Below, one piece after another: positions 47,449-56,041 of a stretch of DNA of 64,000 nt. Both the position numbers and the translations under genes were made by a program. This DNA comes from Marinobacterium lacunae (GTDB taxonomy: Bacteria; Pseudomonadota; Gammaproteobacteria; Pseudomonadales; Balneatricaceae). The stretch spans positions 62,001 through 126,000 of the forward strand of contig NZ_JMQN01000015.1 in the NCBI RefSeq assembly GCF_000705555.1. The letters run 5' to 3'. Under the pieces are notes generated by a model. That model was not told the DNA's origin, ran no database searches, and saw only the letters and a list, made by a program, of their open reading frames with translations. The first letter of the stretch is position 1, and each line of letters begins with the position of its first letter.

Positions 47449-47472
47449 AAGGCCGCCCATCGGGGCGGCCTT
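47449..47472 (+). terminator. terminator hairpin after tsdA
   Basis: AAGGCCGCCC (47449-47458) and GGGCGGCCTT (47463-47472) form a perfect 10-base stem with a 4-base loop, 5 bases after the tsdA stop. The T-run is short, but the position and stability fit an intrinsic terminator. Confidence 0.75.
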
Positions 47473-47586
47473 GCTCGGTCATGTGGTTATACCCGCTCTC
47501 TCCACTCGCTATAATGACTATATAGACGCGGCAGACAGTTTGTTTGTCGCCGCCGTATAGTGCCCAACGTAACCAAGAGTGACCAC

Positions 47587-48069
47587 ATGAGTGCCCCCCT
47601 GACCTACCTACTGATAGCGGTCGGCCTGATCGTTATCCTGATGTTGAGCCTGGTGATACGTCGACAGTTGCGTGCACAGAAACAGGTGCGTGAGCAGCAT
47701 CAGCAACAGCAGGAAAAACTGGAGCGTGATGCCCGTGAGCACCGCCAATACCTGGTCGACAGCGTACGCATTATTGCATCGGCGGTTTTGCACGACGAAA
47801 AGATGACCATGACCGAGGGCTGCATCAGGCTCAAGGTGCTGTTGGACAACCTGGCCCCGCATCTGCACCAGCATGAGCAGTTTGCCGTCATTAATCGGGT
47901 ATTCGAAGCCACCTCCCACATCCCTTTCCTCGGAGAGTGGCGTGCGTTGAGCCGCTCGCAAAAGCGTCAATATGAGCAGGAGATGGCTAAGATCGAGGAG
48001 GAGCAGGGATCGCGGGTGCGTGATGCCATGCACGCGTTGCAGCAGTATCCGCTTGAGCAGTTGCAGTAA
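47587..48069 (+). CDS. DUF2489-type membrane-anchored protein of unknown function
   Basis: This 160-residue protein has an N-terminal transmembrane helix (about residues 5-25, LTYLLIAVGLIVILMLSLVI), then a charged coiled-coil-like stretch (QLRAQKQVREQHQQQQEKLE) and a C-terminal helical domain with ASAVLHDEKMTMTEGCIRLK and FLGEWRALSRSQKRQYEQEM. The pattern matches what I recall of DUF2489 proteins of Pseudomonas and relatives. The ATG at 47587 is preferred over an in-frame GTG start 27 bases upstream. The stop shares TAATG with the next gene. No function is known to me. Confidence 0.7.
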   Translation: MSAPLTYLLIAVGLIVILMLSLVIRRQLRAQKQVREQHQQQQEKLERDAREHRQYLVDSVRIIASAVLHDEKMTMTEGCIRLKVLLDNLAPHLHQHEQFAVINRVFEATSHIPFLGEWRALSRSQKRQYEQEMAKIEEEQGSRVRDAMHALQQYPLEQLQ

Positions 48070-48446
48070 TGCTCGAGTTTATACCGGTCTTTGTTTTTAC
48101 GCTGATCCTGCTTGTCTTGTTGGTGGTGTTCATGCGCTTTGGCCGTCTTCCCACCTATCGTCCTAGTCGTGACGAAGTTCGAGCGCTGCTCGCCGGTGTG
48201 CTTGAGCGCACCACATCCGTTGAAGCCTGGGAGCTGTTTCTGGGCTTGCCGATCAGCCATGATCCTGAACTTGAGGCGATACGCAGGCGCTGCCTGGCGA
48301 TACACGAGGGGTTGGACGGCGAGCGGGCTGCTGGCACCGGCTTGGACGGCTATCTCTACGATCGGGCAGGGCGGGCGCGTATCGCCGAGGTGCTTGAACA
48401 ACTGGATGAACTGATCCGTACATCGCCCATCACGAAGGAGTTTTGA
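48069..48446 (+). CDS. small membrane-anchored protein of unknown function
   Basis: This 125-residue protein starts on the last base of the previous stop (TAATG) and is therefore coupled to it. It has one N-terminal transmembrane helix (about residues 4-22, FIPVFVFTLILLVLLVVFM) and a cytoplasmic helical domain with SVEAWELFLGLPISHDPELE and a run to the C-terminus with LDELIRTSPITKEF. I do not recognise the family. The gene ends 4 bases before the end of the convergent hybrid kinase gene. Confidence 0.65.
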   Translation: MLEFIPVFVFTLILLVLLVVFMRFGRLPTYRPSRDEVRALLAGVLERTTSVEAWELFLGLPISHDPELEAIRRRCLAIHEGLDGERAAGTGLDGYLYDRAGRARIAEVLEQLDELIRTSPITKEF

Positions 48447-48450
48447 GTTG

Positions 48451-51105
48451 CTACTCCAGACTGTCCTGCTGGGCGATGCGGCACAAGCGGGAACAGGCCA
48501 GCCAGAGCTCCCGCATGCTGCCTTCGCGGGCGGCCTGATACAGCTCGGCTGTGGCAGCTTCCAGTATTGGCATTTCGTACAGTCCGGCCATGCCGATCAG
48601 TTGATGTGCGTGGCTGCGAATCCTGTCCCTGTCCCGCTGCCAGAGTGCCTGCATGATCACATCCGATAGTCGGCGTACCTCCTGTTGCAACTGCTCGGGT
48701 GTCGCAAGCGTTTCCACCGATGCCTCGAGTTGAGCGCCAATAGGTGAGGCGTCGATTGTCTGCCCCGTTATCGCCTCGCACTGCTGCAGCAGGGTGCGCA
48801 CCAACTCCGGCACGTTGATTGGCTTGAGCAGAAGATCGTTAATGCCGGCATCGAACAGCGCCCGGTGTTCGTGTGGTACGACGTTGGCGGTCAGTGCAAC
48901 GATCGGCAATTTGGGTAGCCGCTCTCGGACTGCGCGGGTCGCCTGAATGCCATCCATTCCTGGCATATGCACGTCCATCAGTATCAGATCCGGGGTCTGG
49001 TGCGCCACATGGTCCAGCACCTCCTGACCGGATGCGACGCAACTGACCTGCGCTCCAACCCCCTCGAGCAGTCTGCGGACCAGCAGACTGTTGAATTCGT
49101 TATCCTCTGCGACCAATACCTTGAGCGGATAGGGCAGTTGCGCGGTGCTCAGGTCTTGCTCGGCGACAGGCTGTGAGGCAGGTGTCGGCAAGCCCAGCGC
49201 TTTGAACAGTTCGTTGGGGCGAGGAGGCTTTGCCATTAGTGAGAGCTGGCCAACATGCAGGCGCAGGGGTTTACGGCCCGGTATCAACAGGATCAGGGGC
49301 GCCTGAGTCTGGGCGCGCACCCTATCGCAGAGCGCTTGAACGCTCCGGCTGCTGGTGTCCTTGGGGCTCACCGACAGCAGTATCGTGCACCTGGGGTCCT
49401 GAGTGGTCAGTGCGCTCAGTTCTTCGATGTGCCGTATTAACTGAATCGGATAGGGCAGTATGCGCAACTGGCGCAGAAGAGTCGCCCGGTTGTTGAAGTG
49501 GGGCTCGAACAGCATCAGTTGGTGATCGGACTCCAGTTCGAGGCACGAGGCCTTCTCGCTGCATTCTCCATAGCGTAAGGGCAGGTCCAGCTGGATTTCT
49601 GTACCGCTACCCTCGGCGCTATCCAGCGTTATATGCCCCCCCATCAGTTCGGTCAGTCGATGAGCGATGACAAGGCCAAGGCCTGAGCCGCCGAAGCGGC
49701 GGCTGATCGAGTTGTCACCCTGTGTAAAGGCGCTGAATAGTTGGCTGATACGTGATGCCGGTATACCTATGCCGGTGTCGCTGACGGTGATGTGCAGGCG
49801 TGGGTCTGTAAGGGGCAGGCGACAGAGTTCTACTTTGACACTGACTTCACCACGCTCGGTAAACTTCACCGCATTGCCAATCAGGTTGTTGAGTATCTGG
49901 CTCAGACGGGAGGGATCTCCAATCAGGCGCAACGGCAGGTCGGTCGGTAGGTCGACGGTTAGCTCAAGTCCTTTTCCGGCCGCAGCCGGAGACTGGGCCT
50001 CGATGACGTCGAACAGGCTTTCGGCAAAGTCGAAGCTAAGGCTTTCGATATGGATTGCGTTGGACTCGAGCCTTGAAAAGTCGAGGATGTCGTCGATGAT
50101 CGTCAGCAGAAGACCGGAGGTGCGGGTGATGATCTCCAGGTAACGTTTCTGTTCGTTATCCAGCGTTGTCTGGCCCAGTAGTTCGGTAAAGCCGAGCACG
50201 GATGTCAGTGGCGTGCGCAGTTCGTGACTCATGCGCGCCAGAAACTCGTCCTTGGCACGGTTGGCGTCGTCGGCCCGTAGCCGTTCTGTCTGAAGTTCGC
50301 GGTTGCGCCGTTCCAGGTGGCGAAGGGTTTGGGTCAGGCGGCGGGTGGCGCTTTCTACGCGGTATTCGAACTGCTGGTTGGACTCTTGGACCCGTGCCGC
50401 GAGTCGGTTGATACCGCTGGCCAGCGTGCGCAGCTCTCCCGTATAGCTGATCTCGGCACGGGCATCGAGCTCACCGCGCTGAAGCCTCTCGATCAGCCGT
50501 GTAAGACCCATCACCGGGCGTGTGATGCGACGTCCGAAACGGTTGGCCAGCAGCAGGGTGACAAACAGACAGATCAGCGTCAGGCCGGCTCCGCGCAGGA
50601 GTATCTCTTGCTGGCGCTGCACGGTGGGCTGCGCGGAGATCAACACCACCACCCAGCCCAGCGTTTCGCTTGCGTCAGTAATCTGTAGCAGTTCCGGGTT
50701 GTCCTGTAGTGCTGGCGTGCGGGTCGTGATTGGCTGGATAAAGTGCCATGTGCCCTTGAATTCTCGCGGCAACAGCTGGTCGCGCTCGACCTCTATATCA
50801 AAATTATTACTGCGATAGAGCAGACGAAATTTGGCGTCATAGAACAGAATGTCGGCGACTTCGTCATTGGCGATGGGGGCATTGCTCAGACTGCGCAATA
50901 GGTCCCGGTTGCCGCTGAGTACCCCAAACTCGGCGGCCGACGACATCAGGCGGGCCATGGATTGACCGCGCTCAAGCAGATCCTCGCGAATTTCTGCAAC
51001 GCGTGTCAGGGTGAAGTAGCCACCGAGTATCAGTGCCAGCAAAGTCATTGGTAGTAGCGATAACACCATGACGCGGGCGCGGATGCTGAGAGTTCTCTTG
51101 ATCAT
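48451..51105 (-). CDS. BarA/GacS-like hybrid sensor histidine kinase (HAMP-HisKA-HATPase-REC-Hpt)
   Basis: This 884-residue inner-membrane kinase has a helix at about 11-33, a periplasmic domain (34-165; CHASE8-like REDLLERGQSMARLMSSAAE) and a second helix at about 170-190. HAMP (190-245) and a coiled coil follow. The phosphoacceptor is H294 (RMSHELRTP), with N-box NNLIGNAVKFT, G1 DTGIGIP and G2 GGSGLGL. A degenerate receiver-like segment (525-640) precedes a true REC domain with D711 (LILMDVHMPGMDG) and a C-terminal Hpt with H834 (SHAHQLIGMAG). It starts 2 bases after the binding protein gene, so the two products very likely work together. Confidence 0.92.
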   Translation of the reverse strand: MIKRTLSIRARVMVLSLLPMTLLALILGGYFTLTRVAEIREDLLERGQSMARLMSSAAEFGVLSGNRDLLRSLSNAPIANDEVADILFYDAKFRLLYRSNNFDIEVERDQLLPREFKGTWHFIQPITTRTPALQDNPELLQITDASETLGWVVVLISAQPTVQRQQEILLRGAGLTLICLFVTLLLANRFGRRITRPVMGLTRLIERLQRGELDARAEISYTGELRTLASGINRLAARVQESNQQFEYRVESATRRLTQTLRHLERRNRELQTERLRADDANRAKDEFLARMSHELRTPLTSVLGFTELLGQTTLDNEQKRYLEIITRTSGLLLTIIDDILDFSRLESNAIHIESLSFDFAESLFDVIEAQSPAAAGKGLELTVDLPTDLPLRLIGDPSRLSQILNNLIGNAVKFTERGEVSVKVELCRLPLTDPRLHITVSDTGIGIPASRISQLFSAFTQGDNSISRRFGGSGLGLVIAHRLTELMGGHITLDSAEGSGTEIQLDLPLRYGECSEKASCLELESDHQLMLFEPHFNNRATLLRQLRILPYPIQLIRHIEELSALTTQDPRCTILLSVSPKDTSSRSVQALCDRVRAQTQAPLILLIPGRKPLRLHVGQLSLMAKPPRPNELFKALGLPTPASQPVAEQDLSTAQLPYPLKVLVAEDNEFNSLLVRRLLEGVGAQVSCVASGQEVLDHVAHQTPDLILMDVHMPGMDGIQATRAVRERLPKLPIVALTANVVPHEHRALFDAGINDLLLKPINVPELVRTLLQQCEAITGQTIDASPIGAQLEASVETLATPEQLQQEVRRLSDVIMQALWQRDRDRIRSHAHQLIGMAGLYEMPILEAATAELYQAAREGSMRELWLACSRLCRIAQQDSLE

Positions 51106-51107
51106 GC

Positions 51108-52016
51108 TCAGCGCGCCTCCGTCTGCTCAAGCTGCATGATCAGCTTCTCGGTAGACGGAAGCAGTAGGTCCAGATTCTGGGCTGCCGTGTGGTTGACGCT
51201 TATGCTGAATTCACGGGGGTAGGCTGGAGCCTTCAGTGCTTCGCTGTCACGATAGTCGGTAATCCATTGGGCGCACTCCTGCGCTATTTGATCCACGGTG
51301 GTATGCAGCGCAACGACGGCCCCTGCATCGGCATACTTGCTGGAGAAACCGATCAGAGGAACCTTGTTGCGCAGTGATATATAGAGAATCCATTTGGCCG
51401 CGGCACGGTTGAATACCGAACGGTCTGGCAGGGGAAGGAACAGATCGCTGCGCTCGATGATAGGCGTCAGCACCTTGACGGGGTTGTCGTCACTGCCCAA
51501 GTGCCCAACCACAGGCTCAAGGCCGAGTGCCTGGGCGCTGGCTTTGAACTGAGCTGCCTGAGCCTCGCTGTCGGGGCCTAGCACCGTGCCGATCGATTTC
51601 ATGGTCGGTAACAGCAGTTTTGCCAGTTGCATCTGACGTGACAGAGGCTGGTCGAGATACAGCGCGCTTAAGCGTTTTTGCGACAACAGGGTTTTACCCG
51701 GCGTAGTCGTGCTCAATCCTTCAAAGGTTTGTGCGGGTAGAAAGGTACAGAGTACACGGGTGTCAGGATCTGCGCTATTCATGGCGTGTTCGCATGCGCG
51801 TGCACCCAGACTGACGACGAGGCGATCGCCAAGAGGTGGGTTGGCGGGCAAGGCGGCGGACTCGAGTGTGCCGCCGTAATATTCTTTCAGCGCATCGAAC
51901 ATCAGTGTGTAGCTACCGGTCGAGTCACTGAGCAGGACGAGCGGCGCCGCCGCTCTGGCATTGAGCGGAAGCAGTAGCGCCAGGCCTATCAGGATCCATG
52001 ACAGTAGTGATTTCAC
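51108..52016 (-). CDS. periplasmic ABC-type substrate-binding-like protein (sensor partner)
   Basis: This 302-residue protein has a signal peptide (cleavage near ARAAAP) and a two-lobed ABC_sub_bind/TrpX-like fold: LVLLSDSTGSYTLMFDALKE near the start, MKSIGTVLGPDSEAQAAQFK in the middle, DLFLPLPDRSVFNRAAAKWI and PLIGFSSKYADAGAVVALHT later. No ABC permease or ATPase gene is nearby. The start is a GTG at 52016 with AAGGATAG upstream. The 2-base gap to the hybrid kinase suggests it is a ligand-binding partner of the kinase's periplasmic domain rather than a transport component (inference). Confidence 0.8.
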   Translation of the reverse strand: MKSLLSWILIGLALLLPLNARAAAPLVLLSDSTGSYTLMFDALKEYYGGTLESAALPANPPLGDRLVVSLGARACEHAMNSADPDTRVLCTFLPAQTFEGLSTTTPGKTLLSQKRLSALYLDQPLSRQMQLAKLLLPTMKSIGTVLGPDSEAQAAQFKASAQALGLEPVVGHLGSDDNPVKVLTPIIERSDLFLPLPDRSVFNRAAAKWILYISLRNKVPLIGFSSKYADAGAVVALHTTVDQIAQECAQWITDYRDSEALKAPAYPREFSISVNHTAAQNLDLLLPSTEKLIMQLEQTEAR

Positions 52017-52159
52017 ACGTGCTATCCTTGCCGGTGTCCAGTCATCAGTTTTTCGCCCTTTCTCAGCGGCTGTGCGCCGGGCAGGGTCGTTATGTCTCGA
52101 AAGTACGTAATCCAGTCGTACTCGCTTTGATGTGTTATCAGTAGAGCAGGTTCAATTAC

Positions 52160-52189
52160 GGAGTCAAGCCAGGTGCATGGCTTGACTCC
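52160..52189 (-). terminator. strong hairpin between receptor and binding protein genes
   Basis: GGAGTCAAGCCA (52160-52171) and its exact complement (52178-52189) form a 12-base stem with a 6-base loop, 25 bases after the receptor stop. There is no long T-run on the minus strand, so it may be a terminator or an attenuating/processing hairpin between receptor and downstream genes. Confidence 0.6.
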
Positions 52190-52213
52190 TCCCTCCGAGT
52201 GTCCGCCTGTCAT

Positions 52214-54397
52214 TTAGTCAAACTTCAGTTTCAGTTGCAGGTAGGTGCGGCGATCGAATTCGTTATACCGGTAAAACTCCTCGTAGGCCGGACCGAAAGC
52301 ATTCTGGATGATCAGCGCCGTCTCCAGTTCACTGCCGTTATCGAGGTGCCACTGTTTGGCAGCGCGCAGATCGGTGCGGTTGTAGGCTTCGCGATACCCT
52401 CCCTCGATCCACTTTACGCTGTCCATGTAAAAGTGCGTGGCGCTCAGTTGCAGATCAGGAACCGGCGACCATCCGATCAGCAGTGATGCTGTGTGCTCGG
52501 GCGTCATCGTATCCTCATGATCGAATAGCTCTTTTCGTGTACCTACATCTCCGGTTCGGAACTCGTTATATAGCGTGTTGATATAGCTGTAGCTGAGCAC
52601 GGCCCAGAGGTCGTTGGTGGGTTGGTACTTGATCTGGAGCTCGGCACCTTCGTTTCGCCAGTTTCCTATATTTTTGTTCAGTCGCACGCGCTGACGGCTA
52701 TCCAGTTCGTCGGTGTAGGTTTCGTAGTAGCTGAAGATCGCGTTATTGACGTGTTCGTTAAACAGGCGCAGGTCCACATAGCCTTTTTGGGCCGGCAGCG
52801 CCTGATAGAAGCCTAGTTCCCAACTGCTGATCGATTCTTCCTCCAGATCCGGGTTGGGGCTGGAGTTGTAGTCGTAAAGCACTGTGTCGCTAACGTAAGG
52901 CGCATAGGCCGGGAATACGATCCCCGATTCTCCATACCGCTCGAGCAGGGAAGGTAATCTCTCGCTTGAGGAGTAGCCCAGTCGGAAACTGCGGCCGTTA
53001 TTGGGTTTGAATATCACCGCGTTTCGGTATGAAAAGCCTTCTGTACTTTCGCTGCTGTATTCGTACATCACCCCGGAGACCAGTTGCCACCGATCCGTAA
53101 GGTTGAAGTTGACGGTGCCGAAGGCGCGTGACCGCTCCTCGTCTACACCACCGCCTTGCAGCAGGATTTCGCTATCGGCCGACATGTAGCGATAGCCCAT
53201 ACCCGCCACAATATCAGCGCGGCCTATGCGATCGGTGATCTGCAACTCCAGATCGGTGGTTTCTGCTTTCCCGTCCTGCTCGATCAGGTGGTAGGCGTTG
53301 GCTTCGATCAGTGCCTGGACATAGTCCGGCACCTCATCAGCCGGGATGGGGGCCGCGAAGAAAGGTAACCATATAGGCGATCCAACCGGTATTTCAAAGT
53401 CGGTCAGCACCTCATCGATGGTTGCGCTGGGCGTGCTGAGTTCCAGTGCGTTGTGATAGGCACTGAGCTGGAGCGTACCGTGATCGGAATAGAGCCTATT
53501 GAATTTGACGCTCTGGAAGCTGCTGTCGTGATGCCGTTTGGCAAAATGCGGGCTTTCCACATCCAGTGCACCCGTCGTTGCGGCTCCGCGATCGACACCA
53601 AATTGGAACCAGAAACTGTTGATCAGATCCGGTGTCCAGGTGGTGCTGATATTTAGATAATCCCGCGACAGGTCGTCCTGCCACTTGCCGTCACTGCCAT
53701 CGGCGGCAAACCAGTCACCGGTATAGAACTCGCTGTAATGGTCATTGCCGTCGTTTTGCTCATGACTGGCGCTGAGGCGGTAGCTGAATACGCCGTTACT
53801 GTCGGCGTAACTCATGTGTGCATTGCGTGTGTCCTGGCTACCGAACAGTGTGCTGAGGTTGATACCGCTGCTGGCTGTTGGTTCCCGGGTGATGATGTTG
53901 ATCGAACCCAGAAAAGCGTTGGAGCCCTGCGTTGGAACGTTGGAGCCGCGGACGACCTCGATACGCTCTATATCGTCGAGGTTGATGCTCAGAGATTCCC
54001 AGATAACAGTAGAGAGCAAAGGCAGATAGACCGAGCGGCCATCAACCATCACTTCAAGCCGGTTGGGGTAGTCGTCCGATGCACCGTGATAGGTAGTGCC
54101 ATAGCTGTTTGAGTTGACGAGATAGGTTTGGAAGCCCGGTACCAGGCGCATGAGATCCGGAATGGTCTGCAAGCCTGATGCCTCGATCATTTTTCTATCG
54201 ATCACGGTCAGTGATGCTGGCGCTTCGGATATCTTTTGCGGCATCCGTGTGGCGGAGGTCACCTCCGGAATGTCGATAAAGAAGTCGGCTTCATCCAATA
54301 GCCCTTCGGCGCACAGCGGTTGTGCAACAGGGACCAGAAGGCAGAAAAGTGTTAGCAGTCGCAGATCTGTTCGATTCATTGCTCGGTGCAGGCTCAT
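52214..54397 (-). CDS. TonB-dependent outer membrane receptor
   Basis: This protein of about 727 residues has a signal peptide (cleavage near QPLCAEG), a plug domain beginning DIPEVTSATRMPQKISEAPA with SLTVIDRKMIEASGLQTIPD, LMRLVPGF and IERIEVVRGSNVPTQGSNAF, and a 22-strand-type beta barrel. The C-terminus ends in aromatic/charged RRTYLQLKLKFD, as outer membrane barrels do (an F near the end). No N-terminal signalling (STN) domain is seen. Start: ATG at 54397, or ATG at 54379 six codons later. The ligand is unknown. It is immediately preceded by a 30-codon ORF. Confidence 0.9.
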   Translation of the reverse strand: MSLHRAMNRTDLRLLTLFCLLVPVAQPLCAEGLLDEADFFIDIPEVTSATRMPQKISEAPASLTVIDRKMIEASGLQTIPDLMRLVPGFQTYLVNSNSYGTTYHGASDDYPNRLEVMVDGRSVYLPLLSTVIWESLSINLDDIERIEVVRGSNVPTQGSNAFLGSINIITREPTASSGINLSTLFGSQDTRNAHMSYADSNGVFSYRLSASHEQNDGNDHYSEFYTGDWFAADGSDGKWQDDLSRDYLNISTTWTPDLINSFWFQFGVDRGAATTGALDVESPHFAKRHHDSSFQSVKFNRLYSDHGTLQLSAYHNALELSTPSATIDEVLTDFEIPVGSPIWLPFFAAPIPADEVPDYVQALIEANAYHLIEQDGKAETTDLELQITDRIGRADIVAGMGYRYMSADSEILLQGGGVDEERSRAFGTVNFNLTDRWQLVSGVMYEYSSESTEGFSYRNAVIFKPNNGRSFRLGYSSSERLPSLLERYGESGIVFPAYAPYVSDTVLYDYNSSPNPDLEEESISSWELGFYQALPAQKGYVDLRLFNEHVNNAIFSYYETYTDELDSRQRVRLNKNIGNWRNEGAELQIKYQPTNDLWAVLSYSYINTLYNEFRTGDVGTRKELFDHEDTMTPEHTASLLIGWSPVPDLQLSATHFYMDSVKWIEGGYREAYNRTDLRAAKQWHLDNGSELETALIIQNAFGPAYEEFYRYNEFDRRTYLQLKLKFD

Positions 54398-54402
54398 TGT
54401 GG

Positions 54403-54495
54403 CTATTTGATCTTGAGTCCGATGTAGACGACAACCGCGCCCATCAGCACGGCTTCCAATATGAAGCCATTGTTTTGCCATATCCATTCGACCAT
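54403..54495 (-). CDS. 30-residue predicted single-helix membrane protein upstream of the receptor
   Basis: Reading the minus strand gives an ATG at 54495 followed by 29 sense codons and TAG at 54405-54403. The peptide starts MVEWIWQNNGFILEA, continues VLMGAVVVYIGLKIK and ends there: a polar/aromatic N-terminus, one hydrophobic helix and a basic tail, which is the layout of a small inner-membrane protein. GGGG lies about 7 bases before the ATG. The stop is 5 bases from the receptor ATG, fitting translational coupling. I do not recognise a family; expression is not proven. Confidence 0.5.
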   Translation of the reverse strand: MVEWIWQNNGFILEAVLMGAVVVYIGLKIK

Positions 54496-55042
54496 CGGTG
54501 CCCCAACGCATGTTTCATATAACTGTTTGGAAAGTCATTTTACATTGCGATCTGCTTTTTTCCGTATCGGTGTATAAAGTAGAGCGCGTTTCTTAACCGA
54601 ATTTTAATTTTTGTTAAATGCCCTTATGGTTAATTGTCGGTTAATTTTGGCGATTATATCAACGGTTTTCTGAAATCAGTACATAAAATGTATGGTGCGT
54701 ATCTCTTATTCATTTAACTATTTGAATTATAAGATTAGTTTCGTATGTTGGGCCGATGGCTGCGATGCCCATTGCTGAGCGGCATCTCTTTGTGACTACC
54801 GCTCTATACGGGTTTTGTGGTATGAATGCAGATCGCTTAAACATATGCTGGAAATCAGGTTAATAATATCCTCTGCATATATTTTTATAGCGCGTTTAAT
54901 CTCTTTTGATATGTGTCAAAACGTCAGGTAAGTATTGTCCCAGGTATTAATGCCATGTGACGCGTGCCGGGCGTAATATGGTCGTTGATCATGCCTTGTT
55001 GTCTTGGGTTGGCGCGGGCAAGAGAAGGGTCATAGGAAGGAT
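54496..55042. other. long AT-rich intergenic region between receptor locus and pilin operon
   Basis: These 547 bases contain no convincing gene. Bases about 54535-54960 are far richer in A and T than the rest of the window, with runs such as TTTTAATTTTTGTTAAAT and many short TTAA/AATTAT motifs. It must carry the promoters of the leftward receptor locus and the rightward pilin operon. No clear sigma-54 GG-N10-GC element, riboswitch or terminator was found. The composition would suit binding by nucleoid proteins or a recently acquired segment. Confidence 0.5.
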
Positions 55043-55576
55043 ATGGATATGCCGTCCTCTATACCGGTAGCCGGTACTGCTTATCGGTCGCATTTGTCAG
55101 CTTTCGGTTTCACCTTGCTGGAACTGATGGTTGCGCTCGCCATTCTGGCCATCCTGCTCGCCGTCGGTGTGCCGAGTTTTCAGAGTTTTATCCAGCGTAG
55201 TCAGCTTGATGCCTCCAGAGAAGGGTTGGAGTCGGCGCTCTATTTGAGCCGGTCCGAGGCGGTTACCCGCGCGACCCGTATCGTTCTGTGTCGCCGCAAC
55301 GGAAGTGGCAGTGCCTGCGCCGACGCGAACAACTGGAATAACGGTTGGCTGGTTGCCGTTAGTGGCGGTGAGGTATTGAGAACCTGGGATGCCCCTCAAG
55401 GGAGTGTAAGTCTCACGATCGCGCAGGCGGGGGGCGGAGGCAGCACGTCTATTACGTTTGAGGCCGATGGCTCGGTCAGCGGCGACAGTGCATACAGTTT
55501 TTCGTTATCAGGGCCTGGGAATGCCTGCTCATTGTCGGTGAGCCAGATCGGCACTTTCTCGTCGGTTAACTGCTAG
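55043..55576 (+). CDS. type IV minor pilin FimT/FimU (GspH family)
   Basis: This prepilin has a class III signal: a roughly 28-residue leader, then cleavage before phenylalanine in AFGFTLLELMVALAILAILL, with the glutamate at mature position 5. The C-terminal part is a GspH-like globular domain with several cysteines (LCRRNGSGSAC; NACSLSV; ending SSVNC). AGGAAGG lies just before the two candidate ATGs at 55043 and 55049. It begins the minor pilin operon that primes type IV pilus assembly and is incorporated near the tip with PilY1. Confidence 0.88.
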   Translation: MDMPSSIPVAGTAYRSHLSAFGFTLLELMVALAILAILLAVGVPSFQSFIQRSQLDASREGLESALYLSRSEAVTRATRIVLCRRNGSGSACADANNWNNGWLVAVSGGEVLRTWDAPQGSVSLTIAQAGGGGSTSITFEADGSVSGDSAYSFSLSGPGNACSLSVSQIGTFSSVNC

Positions 55577-55602
55577 CGGCGATAAATACAGGGGATAGCA
55601 CT

Positions 55603-56040
55603 ATGGGGGAGAGAGGCTCTTCGCTCATTGAGATATTGGTCGCACTACTGGTGATTTCTGTTGGTCTGCTGGGTGTGGCAGGCATGCTTGCCTACACAGT
55701 CAAGGGTAGCCAGAGCTCGTACCTGCGCTCCCAGGCCACATTTCTAGCCTATGAGCTCACCGATGCGATGCGCTCTGCACCGGACGATGCGCGTGCAGGA
55801 TTGTTCGATGACGGCTGTGCGGATGCGGGTGTGGCCTGTAGCTTCCGGCAGGGGTGGAATGCCAGGGTCGTTGATTGGCTCGGCGATGGTGCAGCTGGCG
55901 CTGTGTCCTGGGACGATGATCGCCTGACGGTCAGGCTGACCTGGAATGATTACCGCGGTGAGGTTGTCGATGATCAGGGAAATGACAGCACGTCGATCGA
56001 CTCAGTCAATCAAACGTTCGAATTCGAGACCGAGATTTGA
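55603..56040 (+). CDS. pilV: type IV minor pilin PilV
   Basis: This 145-residue prepilin has a very short leader (MGERG) cleaved before SSLIEILVALLVISVGLLGV, the typical PilV N-terminus with the conserved glutamate. The remainder is a small globular domain with two cysteines. AGGGGA precedes the ATG by about 8 bases. It lies 26 bases after the FimT-like gene and 1 base before pilW. Confidence 0.88.
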   Translation: MGERGSSLIEILVALLVISVGLLGVAGMLAYTVKGSQSSYLRSQATFLAYELTDAMRSAPDDARAGLFDDGCADAGVACSFRQGWNARVVDWLGDGAAGAVSWDDDRLTVRLTWNDYRGEVVDDQGNDSTSIDSVNQTFEFETEI

Positions 56041-56041
56041 T

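Noticed and set aside
47510-47515. TATAAT before the DUF2489-type gene
   Set aside because: A perfect -10 hexamer is present, but no acceptable -35 lies at 16-18 bases, so it was not listed as a promoter.
52022-52213. 63-codon frame between the receptor and binding protein genes
   Set aside because: It runs through the strong 12-base hairpin, has no ribosome binding site and no recognisable protein character.
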